Origin: a virus
Length of the DNA stretch: 64,000 nt
IMG/VR virus record: IMGVR_UViG_3300034198_012786
Location: 1 to 64,000 of that record
Strand: one strand, 5' to 3'
Shown here: piece by piece, positions 13,972 to 22,983 of the stretch
Position numbering within the stretch: position 1 is the first letter of the stretch
Layout of the letters: each line of letters opens with the position of its first letter
The notes under the pieces: model-generated
Databases searched by the model: none
What the model was told of the DNA's origin: nothing
The model's input: the letters and a program-made list of their open reading frames with translations, nothing else
Position numbers and translations under genes: made by a program

Positions 13972-16641
13972 ATGAATAATCTGACTGTTTTTTATGTGCG
14001 TCTTACTCATACTGGTCTCATGGCGGACGGGTCGCCTAATATAACATCAGTACAAATAAATGATCTTGATACTGGTTTGGAGTACCAACACCGAAAAGTT
14101 CCGGTTTACGTACCGGTCGGCGGCTATGTCGACGTCCCTATGTCATCCCGTTCCATGCTTTCCCTCCAGGAGGGAAGCATATTTAAATTCGTCCAAGCTG
14201 GTTTAATTACGGCGGATTTCGTATTTTTGCTTAAGGATCACAAAGACGAAGGCGGTACTACTAAGACCGGAGCTCCCCTAACAGCTCTAGTTAACAACGT
14301 ACAACGTCAGAATGATACACTGTCTTTCGTCCTCGATTTTGCAGAATCCTTTGGCTTCATTAGATATGAAACTGTCGAGGTGTCAGGATTATCTGGTGCT
14401 TTTGCCGGTTTAAATGGTAATTATCCTATACTAGCTGTACACAAAAGCACCGATTTATCGGGCTATAATATAGCAACATATCGAATCGATGTTAGTAGCG
14501 TTGGCGTTAATATCGCTGCTGCGTCACTTTCTGGAGTAGTTTTAAAACTACCATTCGGCAAAACTCGAGTGCTACTTTCTGGTTCCGGTAGTGCCGGAGG
14601 TTTAGATCCAGATACGGTTGCATACTTTGGTGGAAACACAGTTTCGTTAATATCGGATCCTACTGCTGTAGTTCTTACTCCCACCCCAGGCATCGACGTC
14701 CCAAGAGGCTCTATATATACTGAGGTATCCGATGATGAATTATACTGGAAAGATCAGTATGGAGTAATCCATGCTCTTACTCACGGCGGAATAGTAGGTC
14801 CGACTGGTCCTAATGGATCTGTTGGTCCCACAGGTTCGACCGGACCGATTGGCTTAACGGGCCCGACCGGTCCTGTTGGCGCAACTGGATCGGTTGGTTC
14901 TACAGGGCCTATTGGTCTACAAGGCCCCACAGGCCCCATTGGTCCCTCAGGAATACAAGGCATTCAAGGGCCGACCGGCGCAACCGGGAGCCAGGGAATT
15001 CAAGGAATTCAGGGCATAACGGGTCCGATCGGACCTACTGGAGCGATCGGACCTTCTGGGCTTCCGGGTTTAGGCGGGTTAGGTAATGTTGCAGTAGTTG
15101 ATATCGTTAACGGTAATGATGCCACGGGCTCTGTAAACGGTCGATCATTTAAGACAGTCGAAGCTGGTTTATCTGCGGTCGCTTCTTTCGGGTCTCCCGC
15201 TACGCTTTGGATCATGCCTGGAACTTATACGCTTTCAAGTTCAACAACCGGTTTGACGATGCCAACTGGTTGTGCGATGCGTGGTCAAAACGTTCAAACT
15301 ACTAAGATCCTGATGAATGCTTCTAACCCCGGTGGCGTTGTCACGATGCTCACTATGGGTGAAAACAGTCGTGTTGAAGACCTGAATCTTCAGCTTAATT
15401 CTAGTAATTCAACGACTAACTTGGTTGGTATCGCACTGCCCGGCAATACATCGGGCACCAGTAAGCTACGCACCGCCGTTATCACTGTCGACAACTCCGG
15501 ACTATCTGCAGCGGCTTCTACAAACGTTACAGGAATACTGGCGAACGGGTCTACTTTGCTTGGTAACTCAGCATTTAGTTTTAATTTCACACGTGGCGTA
15601 ACCGTAAATATTTATTCGAATGGGGGCGGTAATAAACGCGGGGTTGATATAACAACTGCGACCGAAATCACTTTCCGGGATACCAATATCTACGTAAGAG
15701 AGCCTACAGATATCAATTCGACCGGAAGCTATGTAGGCGTCTCATCATCGAATTCATTAGGTTCCGCTCAATTCAGAACAAGTTCTATCGGGAGCGCACC
15801 CTTTATTACTTCTACCACTAAATTACCTGTTGTGGTAGCTGCGACCACTAATATCGCTTTGACAGGCGCCTACACACTTCAGGGCGTCGCTTTGACAACT
15901 GGCATGCAAGTATTAGCCACTGGCCAGACAGTTGGAACGAACAATGGTATTTGGATAGTTAATAGTGGAGGCGCGTGGACTCGCGCTAATGATTTTCCTG
16001 TCGGGTCATCCTCATTAAATGCTAGCACTCGAGTATATGGTGGAACTTATTCTGGGTCTGTTTGGACCTGCTTCACTAATGGTGTAGTTGGTACTGATTC
16101 ATTGATTTTCACTTTATTGAATTACTCAGGATCGGATATTCTGCAGACAAGTCCCGGATCTGGATTCATCACCTACGGGATTCAGCTAGGTCCCGGTTGC
16201 GATCTTGTAAACAAGACTGCCGGTCAACGGCCCTTCACTACTTACGTCACCCCTATGTTATTCACTTTTGGTCTTAAAGGAAATGTAGATGCCTCTCCTG
16301 CTCACTATATGTGGCCCGGTACTCTTGTGACGAATCTCGACAACACCGAAGTGTTTATGAGGGCCCAGCAAAAGATGATCATACAAGGGATGATGATCAC
16401 ACTTCGGGTCCCGCCTGGAACGGGAAAGACGACGACTGTGACGTTAAAACGTTCTTCTACTGGCATTTCAGGTTCTGGGTTTCCTACCGCCATGACTGCT
16501 ACTCTATCTAATTCTGATAAACTAGCTACTTGCTATACCGTATCAGAGGATCTCCAACTAGGGGAATTCTTTTCGGTTGAGGTCGTAGGCTCTTCCGGTC
16601 TTTCATCCGCTGACCTTGTGGTCGAATTGGACGCCTTCTAA
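13972..16641 (+). CDS. Long tail fibre with collagen-like stalk and beta-helix head
   Basis: An 889-residue protein. Residues 1-100 form an attachment domain resembling that at 9520. Residues 100-270 are a beta domain. About residues 276-370 are a collagen-like Gly-x-y stalk (units such as [18 protein letters not shown]). Residues 375-480 resemble a pectate-lyase-type right-handed beta-helix start ([12 protein letters not shown], then PGTYTL and MRGQNV). The remainder is beta-rich with a C-terminal domain from about 780. The architecture is that of a host-recognition fibre. TTGAGG about 7 nt upstream may be the SD. Whether the beta-helix carries enzymatic activity against host glycans cannot be told; no catalytic cluster is evident. 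Confidence 0.8.
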   Translation: MNNLTVFYVRLTHTGLMADGSPNITSVQINDLDTGLEYQHRKVPVYVPVGGYVDVPMSSRSMLSLQEGSIFKFVQAGLITADFVFLLKDHKDEGGTTKTGAPLTALVNNVQRQNDTLSFVLDFAESFGFIRYETVEVSGLSGAFAGLNGNYPILAVHKSTDLSGYNIATYRIDVSSVGVNIAAASLSGVVLKLPFGKTRVLLSGSGSAGGLDPDTVAYFGGNTVSLISDPTAVVLTPTPGIDVPRGSIYTEVSDDELYWKDQYGVIHALTHGGIVGPTGPNGSVGPTGSTGPIGLTGPTGPVGATGSVGSTGPIGLQGPTGPIGPSGIQGIQGPTGATGSQGIQGIQGITGPIGPTGAIGPSGLPGLGGLGNVAVVDIVNGNDATGSVNGRSFKTVEAGLSAVASFGSPATLWIMPGTYTLSSSTTGLTMPTGCAMRGQNVQTTKILMNASNPGGVVTMLTMGENSRVEDLNLQLNSSNSTTNLVGIALPGNTSGTSKLRTAVITVDNSGLSAAASTNVTGILANGSTLLGNSAFSFNFTRGVTVNIYSNGGGNKRGVDITTATEITFRDTNIYVREPTDINSTGSYVGVSSSNSLGSAQFRTSSIGSAPFITSTTKLPVVVAATTNIALTGAYTLQGVALTTGMQVLATGQTVGTNNGIWIVNSGGAWTRANDFPVGSSSLNASTRVYGGTYSGSVWTCFTNGVVGTDSLIFTLLNYSGSDILQTSPGSGFITYGIQLGPGCDLVNKTAGQRPFTTYVTPMLFTFGLKGNVDASPAHYMWPGTLVTNLDNTEVFMRAQQKMIIQGMMITLRVPPGTGKTTTVTLKRSSTGISGSGFPTAMTATLSNSDKLATCYTVSEDLQLGEFFSVEVVGSSGLSSADLVVELDAF
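14797..15085 (+). repeat. Collagen-like Gly-x-y coding repeat
   Basis: About 95 residues of continuous Gly-x-y triplets, rich in Pro and Thr at x and y, with short GIQGIQ blocks. The DNA repeats are degenerate at third positions, so this is a protein-level repeat. Confidence 0.9.
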
Positions 16642-16683
16642 TGTTAAGCTTTCTTTAACTATTTTCCAATACAGGAGAACCAA

Positions 16684-17520
16684 ATGGATATATTTATAAG
16701 AATCGCCTCTCGAATTGCTGGTAGCCTTAACACGGCTACAGATCGTACTTTGGGTACCAAGATTAACCGTGGCGTAGCTGATGCTCTGATGAAGGCTTGC
16801 TCTGGTGTTTTCTTAAGTATGGAAGATGTTACGGCAGAAGGCACGAAGGCGTTTAAAGGGGACTCATCCACATTCGGCATGAAATCGTCGGAGCTTGTTA
16901 ATACTAATAGAAGAGGAACTATTCATTTTCTGGTATCTCGTGACCCATCATATAAATCTGAAGAGCCGTCCACAAACTGGACTGGCGCTAAACCTAGTAG
17001 AACAAAAGCGGGCACTCAGATTGTTGATGCTGCACTATTTGTGAGATACTACAACAAAGCTTTGGGTGGCGGTGCGATTGCCGGTATCGACACTTATCGT
17101 TGGGTTTCCGACTTATTTATTGAATTGGATGAAAAAGAGAACGTAGTCGAAAATGGTGTTGAATTCCTAACAGACCCTTGTCCCACGATCGTAGATTTTA
17201 TTGAGGAAGTAAAGAAAAAGGTACCTCCAGAAAGCAAAAAGGTTAGTGAGCCCTTAGTGATCGGACCTGATGTTTATAAATGGATGGATCGGTATGAAAA
17301 ATGGCTACAGAAGCATGGAATTATGGATATCTACAAAGATGATATTGTTCTGGCTGTTAATGACCATGTTAAAGATCCTGCCGTTCGGACTACCCAGGTC
17401 TGGGATGTAGATGCAGTAAAGGAATTGACTGACTACGTTCTACATCAATTAAGTTTGATTACGATACCTCCAACGAACACTCGGGTAACGATGAAACCCG
17501 GTCATAGGCCTCCAGTCTAA
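16684..17520 (+). CDS. Unknown protein with N-terminal IRIASRIA peptide
   Basis: A 278-residue protein with SD AGGAG. It begins MDIFIRIASRIAGSL, one of the clearest copies of the recurrent IAxRIA peptide. The body is soluble alpha/beta with IHFLVSRDPSY, a YRWVSDLFIELDEKENVVENG strand-turn-strand and a C-terminal helical part. I recognise no enzyme motif. Its place between fibre and virion genes and the N-terminal peptide suggest a virion or head-internal protein (inference). Confidence 0.6.
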   Translation: MDIFIRIASRIAGSLNTATDRTLGTKINRGVADALMKACSGVFLSMEDVTAEGTKAFKGDSSTFGMKSSELVNTNRRGTIHFLVSRDPSYKSEEPSTNWTGAKPSRTKAGTQIVDAALFVRYYNKALGGGAIAGIDTYRWVSDLFIELDEKENVVENGVEFLTDPCPTIVDFIEEVKKKVPPESKKVSEPLVIGPDVYKWMDRYEKWLQKHGIMDIYKDDIVLAVNDHVKDPAVRTTQVWDVDAVKELTDYVLHQLSLITIPPTNTRVTMKPGHRPPV

Positions 17521-17548
17521 CCTACTCTTAAATTTTCTATAAACATTT

Positions 17549-17584
17549 TTGAGCCTCCTGCGTATAGTATCGCAGGAGGCTCAA
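17549..17584 (+). promoter_or_regulatory. Hairpin carrying a promoter box in its loop and the Shine-Dalgarno in its stem
   Basis: A 12-14 bp stem (17551-17562 with 17571-17582, extendable by two A-T pairs). The loop TATAGTAT provides a GTANNNT box. The 3' arm contains AGGAGG for the gene at 17589. Read-through RNA would fold and hide the SD, whereas RNA starting near 17574 would expose it. It may also end the upstream transcript. Confidence 0.6.
17562..17568 (+). promoter_or_regulatory. GTANNNT promoter (GTATAGT) inside the hairpin loop
   Basis: With the usual spacing, transcription would start near 17574, giving a leader of about 15 nt that begins at the AGGAGG. Confidence 0.5.
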
Positions 17585-17588
17585 TATT

Positions 17589-18569
17589 ATGGAGCAAATT
17601 AAGTGGCAGCGCGGAAACTTCCTTAAATTTTTCGCTCAGATGAAGATTCGAGTCGGTGGAGCTAGTCCGGTCGACATTATGAAGGGCGACGAATTCGAGT
17701 ATGACGGTTCGATCCTGAAATACTCTGGTATGGAGTTCAGTCAGCCTCAGATGCGCGGGGCCGTATTAAGTGGCTGGGCTACTTTGGCCATGGACGACAT
17801 GCCTTCGGTCGAGGCTGTCAGACCTACGCGAAACATAGCTAAGGCTCAAACAATCAACCGCGATCTAAACAAAGTGCAGCGTGCTTCTCCCGCTGTCATC
17901 GAGACTTCTTCTCTTGATGAAGATGAAGTGCTACAGGTTGCGGATCGGTCCTCCGCTTCGCCCCAGGGGCCTAAGATAATTACGGCTCAAGATAATCGAA
18001 AGAGCCGGTTAGACGTTAAGAGCGACACATCTGATGACCAGGGGGCGGTCACAATCGCTCGCATAAAGACCAGTGCTAAGGCTACTTTCGAAGCTTCCCG
18101 AAGTGATTCAGGTCGCAAGCTCCAAGAGCTTGAAAACTTATCGAATGTCAGAGCCGATTTAATCGAAAAAACTGTCGTAAAGGAAGGCGTGACGATTAAA
18201 TCGAACGTCGGAAGAGTTGATCGCATAGAAACTGACTCTTCAGATGAGTCAAATGTAGTCGGTCGTGTGAGAAACTCTAGTGTCGATCATGTTGAAGGCA
18301 TATCGATCAGAGACACTAGTAACATTCGTGATCCTAAGCCAGCTAAGGCGATTTCTACCGAAAAATTATCTCCGAGAATCCGGATCGCTCGTTCGATCTG
18401 CCCGGATTTTCCTTCGGATTGGGTGTTTGAAGGCAAATTGGCTGATAGACTTGCAGCGCTTAAGTCCGTAAACCCTTCGGCTGAATTTATTGAAGCGCTT
18501 TATGCTGCTGAAGGTGACCAGATGAGGAAGCTCTTAGTCAAAGAATACCCTGAACAGTTCGACGCTTAA
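17589..18569 (+). CDS. Unknown virion-type protein (326 aa)
   Basis: A folded N-terminal domain (residues 1-75, WQRGNFLKFFAQMKIRVGG, then KGDEFEYDGSILKYSGMEF) precedes a long, charged, low-complexity linker (about 80-265) rich in Ser, Asp, Arg and Val. A C-terminal helical module follows (IARSICPDFPSDWVFEGK, ending KEYPEQFDA). Two domains joined by a flexible linker fit a head- or tail-associated connector, but no family is recognised. Translation depends on the SD in the hairpin at 17551-17582. Confidence 0.55.
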   Translation: MEQIKWQRGNFLKFFAQMKIRVGGASPVDIMKGDEFEYDGSILKYSGMEFSQPQMRGAVLSGWATLAMDDMPSVEAVRPTRNIAKAQTINRDLNKVQRASPAVIETSSLDEDEVLQVADRSSASPQGPKIITAQDNRKSRLDVKSDTSDDQGAVTIARIKTSAKATFEASRSDSGRKLQELENLSNVRADLIEKTVVKEGVTIKSNVGRVDRIETDSSDESNVVGRVRNSSVDHVEGISIRDTSNIRDPKPAKAISTEKLSPRIRIARSICPDFPSDWVFEGKLADRLAALKSVNPSAEFIEALYAAEGDQMRKLLVKEYPEQFDA

Positions 18570-18585
18570 TATCGTTTTTTAATGG

Positions 18586-18624
18586 GGCGCCAGTAGTATG
18601 GCTACTAATCATACTGCTGGCGCC
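18586..18624 (+). terminator. 15-bp hairpin overlapping the proposed start at 18598
   Basis: Stem 18586-18600 with 18610-18624 (one G-U pair), 9-nt loop, followed by ACTATTTATAT. It looks like the other intergenic hairpins but contains the annotated ATG. An AGGAGGAG lies just downstream at 18638-18645. Confidence 0.6.
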
Positions 18625-18966
18625 ACTATTTATATACAGGAGGAGTTATCGGACGCTCGTCTTCGATGCGACGAACTCAAAGGATATATAGTCAGAGTAC
18701 TAGATTTAGTGAACGAATCCCCGAAGAAAGATCATTTTTATGCTGTAGCTGGTGATGTGATAGAAGCTGTTCCGAACACTTTGATGAAGCTTGAAAAGGC
18801 GCTAGAAGCTGCAGCCTTAGCTATGAATAAGATAGACTACGAAGAACTTCGGCAGAGTTTACGCCCAGACAAGGTTGATGAGTTAGAACGTGTGCTTGAG
18901 GATGTTCGACTTAAGATGCCCCGTCGCACGGGTAACCCGATAGTATTTGATCGGGGCGATGCTTAG
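18598..18966 (+). CDS. Unknown helical protein (about 105-122 aa), start uncertain
   Basis: Up to 122 residues, mostly amphipathic helix (DARLRCDELKGYIVRVLDLV, then a long LEKALEAAALAM helix, then KVDELERVLEDVRLKM). The only in-frame ATG, at 18598, lies inside a hairpin with no SD ahead. A strong AGGAGGAG sits 40 nt later without an ordinary start codon at proper distance in this frame, so a non-standard start is possible. The gene ends 9 nt before the next, whose SD overlaps the stop. Function unknown. Confidence 0.5.
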   Translation: MATNHTAGATIYIQEELSDARLRCDELKGYIVRVLDLVNESPKKDHFYAVAGDVIEAVPNTLMKLEKALEAAALAMNKIDYEELRQSLRPDKVDELERVLEDVRLKMPRRTGNPIVFDRGDA

Positions 18967-18975
18967 GAGGCGACC

Positions 18976-20076
18976 GTGGAATCTTCCGGATTCATTCTGT
19001 CTGAAGCTGCTGAATATGCGTTTAAATGTCAGGATGTGTTCCCTGATATCGTGAGTTTTGCGGCTGCAATACCAGATCATTTAAAACAGATCTTCCTCAT
19101 TCCTATTAGGGCGGAAGTCACTGTTGCAAGCAGTCATATATCTGTCGCCAAAAAAGTGGCTGACGGGGTGACCCCGTCTGGAGCAACTCCTGAAGGTGAT
19201 TTATTCAGTTATCAGACATTCAAGTATGAAGATGTCGAACCTACAATTCCTTCAAGTGAGCCGGGCTCCATATTTGATGTTGTAACTCCCGATTCTAAGA
19301 CTCGTCACCAAGATCTTTACCAAGACGAGAATATTCAGGTGCCAACAGACACAAGTTACATGTCGGATGTTGACATTACTCAATATGTGAGCTATCCGTA
19401 TCGCACGGAAGAATCGCCCGTACGACATTCTTCGACTCGCTTAAATAGACCACTTATTCTAAGAGTAGCTCTAACTCCCGAATATCTTTTGACTAAGGCG
19501 GTCGAACCTGCAAAAGACAACGCGAAGTCCATCAGCATCAAGGTGCTAAGCCACGATCCTGAAACTAACGTGTTCTCATTCACTGCCACGGGTGGTAAAG
19601 ACGCTCATACTGTCAATTTGAGCATGATCGACGATAATAATATTGTGTTAAACTGCGATTGTAAATATTGGCAGTATAACGGTCCCGAATACCACGCCAA
19701 GCGTAATAAATATCTTCTTGGCGCCCCGATGGGAACGGCTGAAACACCCAACGTCCGCGATCCTGATAAAAAGATCTGGTTATGTAAGCATACTTATGCT
19801 GCTTTGAAGCGATTTGAAAGTTATCTTAACGAGCTGTATGAAGAATTGCCTGATGAAAACATCGAAGATGCTATCCAGGATAACTGGGCAAAGATGGATG
19901 AGTACGTAGAGATTCCTATCGAAGAAATAGATGATGATGATATCGAGATTATATTTGAAGATGAAGAACTGCAAGATCGTGATGACTCGGAATATGAGCA
20001 GGTATCTCAGGATGATATTGAGCAGATAGTTCAGGAGTCTCAGTTCGAACAGATACCGGAAGATGAGAACGATTGA
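18976..20076 (+). CDS. SWIM-type zinc-finger protein with acidic tail
   Basis: A 366-residue protein, GTG start with AGGAGG 5 nt upstream. Residues 185-285 carry a CxC (NCDCKYW) followed about 45 residues later by CKH, the CxC-x(n)-CxH arrangement of SWIM zinc fingers. Preceding strands (KVLSHDPETNVFSF, HTVNLSMIDDNNIVLNCDC) fit the beta lead-in of that domain. The last 70 residues are extremely acidic with Gln. SWIM domains bind nucleic acid or protein. The N-terminal 180 residues are unassigned. Its neighbours are virion genes. Confidence 0.65.
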   Translation: MESSGFILSEAAEYAFKCQDVFPDIVSFAAAIPDHLKQIFLIPIRAEVTVASSHISVAKKVADGVTPSGATPEGDLFSYQTFKYEDVEPTIPSSEPGSIFDVVTPDSKTRHQDLYQDENIQVPTDTSYMSDVDITQYVSYPYRTEESPVRHSSTRLNRPLILRVALTPEYLLTKAVEPAKDNAKSISIKVLSHDPETNVFSFTATGGKDAHTVNLSMIDDNNIVLNCDCKYWQYNGPEYHAKRNKYLLGAPMGTAETPNVRDPDKKIWLCKHTYAALKRFESYLNELYEELPDENIEDAIQDNWAKMDEYVEIPIEEIDDDDIEIIFEDEELQDRDDSEYEQVSQDDIEQIVQESQFEQIPEDEND

Positions 20077-20079
20077 TCA

Positions 20080-20086
20080 GTATAGT
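20080..20086 (+). promoter_or_regulatory. GTANNNT promoter with short SD-containing leader
   Basis: GTATAGT, then a predicted start near 20092 and AGGAGG at 20092-20097 ahead of the ATT start at 20103. Confidence 0.5.
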
Positions 20087-20102
20087 GGGGTAGGAGGCTA
20101 CC

Positions 20103-20501
20103 ATTCCTACTTACGATTTTAAGTGCACTTCCTGTGGTGAAGTTCAGGAAGATTCCTGCTCGATCTCTTCTCGAGATCTACATCACCCCACCTGTGAATG
20201 TGGTGGTTCCTGTGATTATACGTTCACTCCTACGGTTCCTTTAGTGTCCTTCGTGGATGGTCCATCGGGAAGCTGGCCGTCTAAGGGTAATCGGTTTAAG
20301 CAATATCGTGCTAAACAGGCGGCAGCTGCCGAACGTCGCCAAAATGAGAAATTCGCTAGCATCAAGAAAGGCGCCGTTCCGAATTACAAAGGCGTCGAGA
20401 TGGGCTCATGGAAAGAAGCCCAGATGGAAGCATTAAAGGACTCAGGACCGGATTCAGCTGCTACTTATGTTTCGAAGGTCAAGACTGAAAAACCTGAATG
20501 A
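20103..20501 (+). CDS. FmdB-like zinc-ribbon protein with ATT start codon
   Basis: 132 residues if it starts at ATT 20103, 5 nt after a perfect AGGAGG. The resulting N-terminus reads [M]PTYDFKCTSCGEVQED, as in FmdB-type zinc ribbons (usually MPxYxYxCxxCG), with a second Cys pair TCECGGSC about 20 residues later. Starting at the first GTG (20244) would remove the whole zinc ribbon, so the ATT start is strongly favoured. The C-terminal half is Lys/Gln-rich and helical. The family is common next to phage structural genes; its role is not established. A second FmdB-like gene is at 35808. Confidence 0.72.
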   Translation: MPTYDFKCTSCGEVQEDSCSISSRDLHHPTCECGGSCDYTFTPTVPLVSFVDGPSGSWPSKGNRFKQYRAKQAAAAERRQNEKFASIKKGAVPNYKGVEMGSWKEAQMEALKDSGPDSAATYVSKVKTEKPE

Positions 20502-20536
20502 TTTTGTTGGGGTTTTATTAAATCATCTGTCCTAGG

Positions 20537-21175
20537 ATGCCTAGGACGCTTTCGATTTACAGACGTCGGCCAGGGGTTGTGGATATCACGCTCCCGAAGC
20601 GTTCTGGTGTGTCTGGGTTTCAATTCCAGGCTAGCACGGACTTCAACGGAACATTTAATGCGTTCCAAGATGTTCCGTCAAATGGATATAAATCAGTTAC
20701 ACCCATAACGCTCAACACTCAGGATTCACAATTCCGTGGGTTAACGAGATTTTTATTCGATCCGACCGATTATACTGCCTCTGTGGCTGCTGTTGATGAT
20801 ACAACACCATTTTGGGTGCGGATCGCTCCTATCGACCCTTATGGTGTGGTAGGAACGCCCGAGACACCTCAAATGGTGTTGCCATTTTCTTCTGTTCCTA
20901 ACCGAACTCTCGTTTTGTCTGGCTCAGTAGGATTGACTGCTGAAGAGCTTCAGCTTCCTCTCACGGCGAATAATTTTAATTTTGAGGTCGAGTCGGGACA
21001 GACTCTGTATGTTGCCTTTGAACCTAATGGTGCTGAATTTCCGATGCCTGGTGTTGGCACTGGAATCATATTCGGGTCTGCGTTCCCGACTAGCACCGTT
21101 TTGTTCTTACGAGGAACTGCTGCTTCCACTGACTTCCAGATTCAAGCTAGACTGCTAGCGGGTATGCCATTATAA
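20537..21175 (+). CDS. Virion protein of unknown role (212 aa)
   Basis: An almost all-beta protein. It begins MPRTLSIYRRRPGVVDITLP, followed by an Ig-like or beta-sandwich type segment (GFQFQASTDFNGTF), and closes with ILLFLR-type strands and ARLLAGMPL. It sits first in a run with the two strongly codon-biased genes 21191 and 21782, so a structural component is likely. No family is recognised. It has no clear SD; the start lies in a CCTAGGATGCCTAGG palindrome-like segment. Confidence 0.55.
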   Translation: MPRTLSIYRRRPGVVDITLPKRSGVSGFQFQASTDFNGTFNAFQDVPSNGYKSVTPITLNTQDSQFRGLTRFLFDPTDYTASVAAVDDTTPFWVRIAPIDPYGVVGTPETPQMVLPFSSVPNRTLVLSGSVGLTAEELQLPLTANNFNFEVESGQTLYVAFEPNGAEFPMPGVGTGIIFGSAFPTSTVLFLRGTAASTDFQIQARLLAGMPL

Positions 21176-21190
21176 TAGTGGAGTAAATAA

Positions 21191-21763
21191 ATGCCAATAA
21201 ATCTCGTTCGCGTCATAAATGAAAACCCGTCTTCGGTTAATAGCCTAAGCGTGAATCTCGATACCGTTCTGATCGATAAGATCGACCGGAGTCAGAGCAA
21301 CTTCACGAATTACGCTCAAATTGCCAAGCAAAAGATCTACGTTCCTAAGTCCAATCCGGCCAACCCTGCCGTCAAGGGTTACGTCGATTTAGTCCCTACT
21401 GACGAAGTTCTTCTTTCTTATAATCTAGGCACGATCAGCGGGCTGACGACTGCCGGAGTAGTTAGTACTGCGATCGTCGCCTCGAACCTAGTTACGACTT
21501 CTACTATTACTGCCGCATCGAATGCTGCGGGTACTACCACGATTACCGGCACCACCTTCCTTTCGGTAGCTCCAGATATTACCTACGTGATTCTCACGAA
21601 CCTGACTGGCGATAGTCAGACGATTCCTTCGTCTGGATTCTCCGCCTTCTTAGCTACCCAGATCGATATTCTTGATGGCACCGTAACTATCGGAGTTCCG
21701 GGTGCTGGCTGGACCGCTCAGGTCTTCGCTAATTCTAAGTACAGCAACACCTTCACCCTCTAA
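21191..21763 (+). CDS. Probable abundant virion protein (190 aa)
   Basis: The codon use turns to C- and G-ending codons, as in capsid, sheath and tube genes, suggesting an abundant virion component. SD GGAG precedes. Residues 1-75 (LVRVINENPSSVNSLSVNLDTVLIDKI, then VKGYVDLVPTDEVLLSY) form a compact beta domain. The rest is Thr/Ala/Ile-rich beta structure. A TATAAT lies upstream at about 21169. Function not identified; a decoration, tail or fibre-attachment protein is plausible. Confidence 0.55.
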   Translation: MPINLVRVINENPSSVNSLSVNLDTVLIDKIDRSQSNFTNYAQIAKQKIYVPKSNPANPAVKGYVDLVPTDEVLLSYNLGTISGLTTAGVVSTAIVASNLVTTSTITAASNAAGTTTITGTTFLSVAPDITYVILTNLTGDSQTIPSSGFSAFLATQIDILDGTVTIGVPGAGWTAQVFANSKYSNTFTL

Positions 21764-21781
21764 GCTATATAGGAGTCTAAT

Positions 21782-22582
21782 ATGCGCGTAGGAGCCCTTC
21801 GTACCGATATCCAGAAAGTTTACGTTAACGACGTAGAAAGCCGCGTTCAGCGCTGCTTCTCCGCCGAGCCTCCTGGCCAAAGCCGGTACTTCTCTAAGCC
21901 CATGTCTGACGCTCTTCTGTCAGTTTTGAATGCTTATGCTCCGGTCACCCTAAACGGAACCGTGGCTGGCGCTACGTTCAATACTGCGGCTGGTGCGAAC
22001 GTTCTTGTAATTAAGGATTCTGCTACCGGCTCGAATGCTACCATTACCGTGACTGCCGGTGCAGCCGTTCCGATCGCTACTATCATCAGTGATCTGAATG
22101 CCGGTTTTTCCGCAAACTCTCTTAGACTAGTAGCTCGGAACAGCGGCACTAACCGAGTTTTCATCGATTCGACCGGCACCAACAAAGGTCCGAGTGGTTA
22201 CGTTAAGGTAGATGCGACTTCTACCTTGGAGACGGTGCTCGGTTTATCCACGACTGCTGTTGTCGGATTATCCGTCGCGGCTCTTGAGGCGGGCGTTTAT
22301 CCTACTGCCTCTTCCATAGACGTTAGCAGTGCTACGATACTTGGTCTGACTTCTTGGCAGTACCTTACGACCGCTGCTCAGAACACCCTTGTTTCGGCCA
22401 TCCAGGACGTCGTTGCTCCCCAGTTAGTTGAGACCGGTCCAGTTCTTTTAAGCTTCGCTTACGGAAACTTAAGCAAGTTTAGCTCTTCTTCGTTTCAGCC
22501 TGGTGGCGCTCGCGTCGGTCTACCCGCTGGTGCGGCTCTTTACTGCCTCGAGGACGACGGCAGCACCCCGTTTACCCTGTAA
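21782..22582 (+). CDS. Probable abundant virion protein (266 aa)
   Basis: Codon-biased like the capsid gene, SD AGGAG. The N-terminus (RTDIQKVYVNDVESRVQRCFSAEPPGQSRYFSKP) resembles the start of structural proteins of other large phages, with an invariant-looking SxEPPGQSRYF block. The middle and C-terminal parts are Ala/Thr/Val-rich beta structure. It ends at a 19-bp hairpin, as highly expressed genes here do. A structural role is likely; the exact identity is unknown. Confidence 0.6.
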   Translation: MRVGALRTDIQKVYVNDVESRVQRCFSAEPPGQSRYFSKPMSDALLSVLNAYAPVTLNGTVAGATFNTAAGANVLVIKDSATGSNATITVTAGAAVPIATIISDLNAGFSANSLRLVARNSGTNRVFIDSTGTNKGPSGYVKVDATSTLETVLGLSTTAVVGLSVAALEAGVYPTASSIDVSSATILGLTSWQYLTTAAQNTLVSAIQDVVAPQLVETGPVLLSFAYGNLSKFSSSSFQPGGARVGLPAGAALYCLEDDGSTPFTL

Positions 22583-22594
22583 TATTCCCTCAGT

Positions 22595-22636
22595 CGGATC
22601 AGCCCCATATCCTATCCAGGATATGGGGCTGATTCG
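22595..22636 (+). terminator. 19-bp hairpin terminator
   Basis: Stem 22595-22613 with 22618-22636 (one G-U), ATCC loop, then TATTCG. A promoter box for the next gene starts 11 nt later. Confidence 0.8.
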
Positions 22637-22646
22637 TATTCGTTCT

Positions 22647-22653
22647 GTATGGT
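22647..22653 (+). promoter_or_regulatory. GTANNNT promoter, predicted leaderless start at 22659
   Basis: GTATGGT, then 5 nt (AACTC), then ATG. It starts just after the hairpin terminator. Confidence 0.65.
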
Positions 22654-22658
22654 AACTC

Positions 22659-22907
22659 ATGATAACCACTCTTAGCGCTGATGAACACGAAACTCACGAC
22701 ATTTATTTTGCTGCCTATTTGATTTTGGCTGGTTGTACCCTTAAACGCGAACGTAAGGTCGGTCCGCGAAAATACTTTGTATTTAGCAACGTCGGTGGAT
22801 CGATTTCGGATTTGCGTACCGCTTATTATTCGGGTACCGCAACTGTTAAAGCGCACGAGTATTCCCAGAAGATTATCGCCATGAAGCAATTATGTTTTGA
22901 TCAGTAA
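22659..22907 (+). CDS. DUF5659-like small protein (82 aa)
   Basis: The pattern HDIYFAAYLILAGC, then KYFVFSN, then LRTAYYSGTATVKAHEYSQKI corresponds to the small DUF5659-type domain found in phages and bacteria (Y-L-A-A-x-L-x-x-x-G, a V-x-F-x-F strand, then Y-x-x-G-x-x-x-V and a closing helix). Function of the family is not known to me. It forms a single-gene unit behind a leaderless-type promoter. Confidence 0.6.
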   Translation: MITTLSADEHETHDIYFAAYLILAGCTLKRERKVGPRKYFVFSNVGGSISDLRTAYYSGTATVKAHEYSQKIIAMKQLCFDQ

Positions 22908-22983
22908 GCGGTATCATTAGCGAGTTCATAAACCATTATTCATGCTTCCTAGTGTAAGTCGCTGAACGCGATTCGGAGCATGT

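Noticed and set aside
14797-15085. CRISPR array or tandem DNA repeat
   Set aside because: The repeats are Gly-x-y codons of one reading frame without conserved repeats and spacers.
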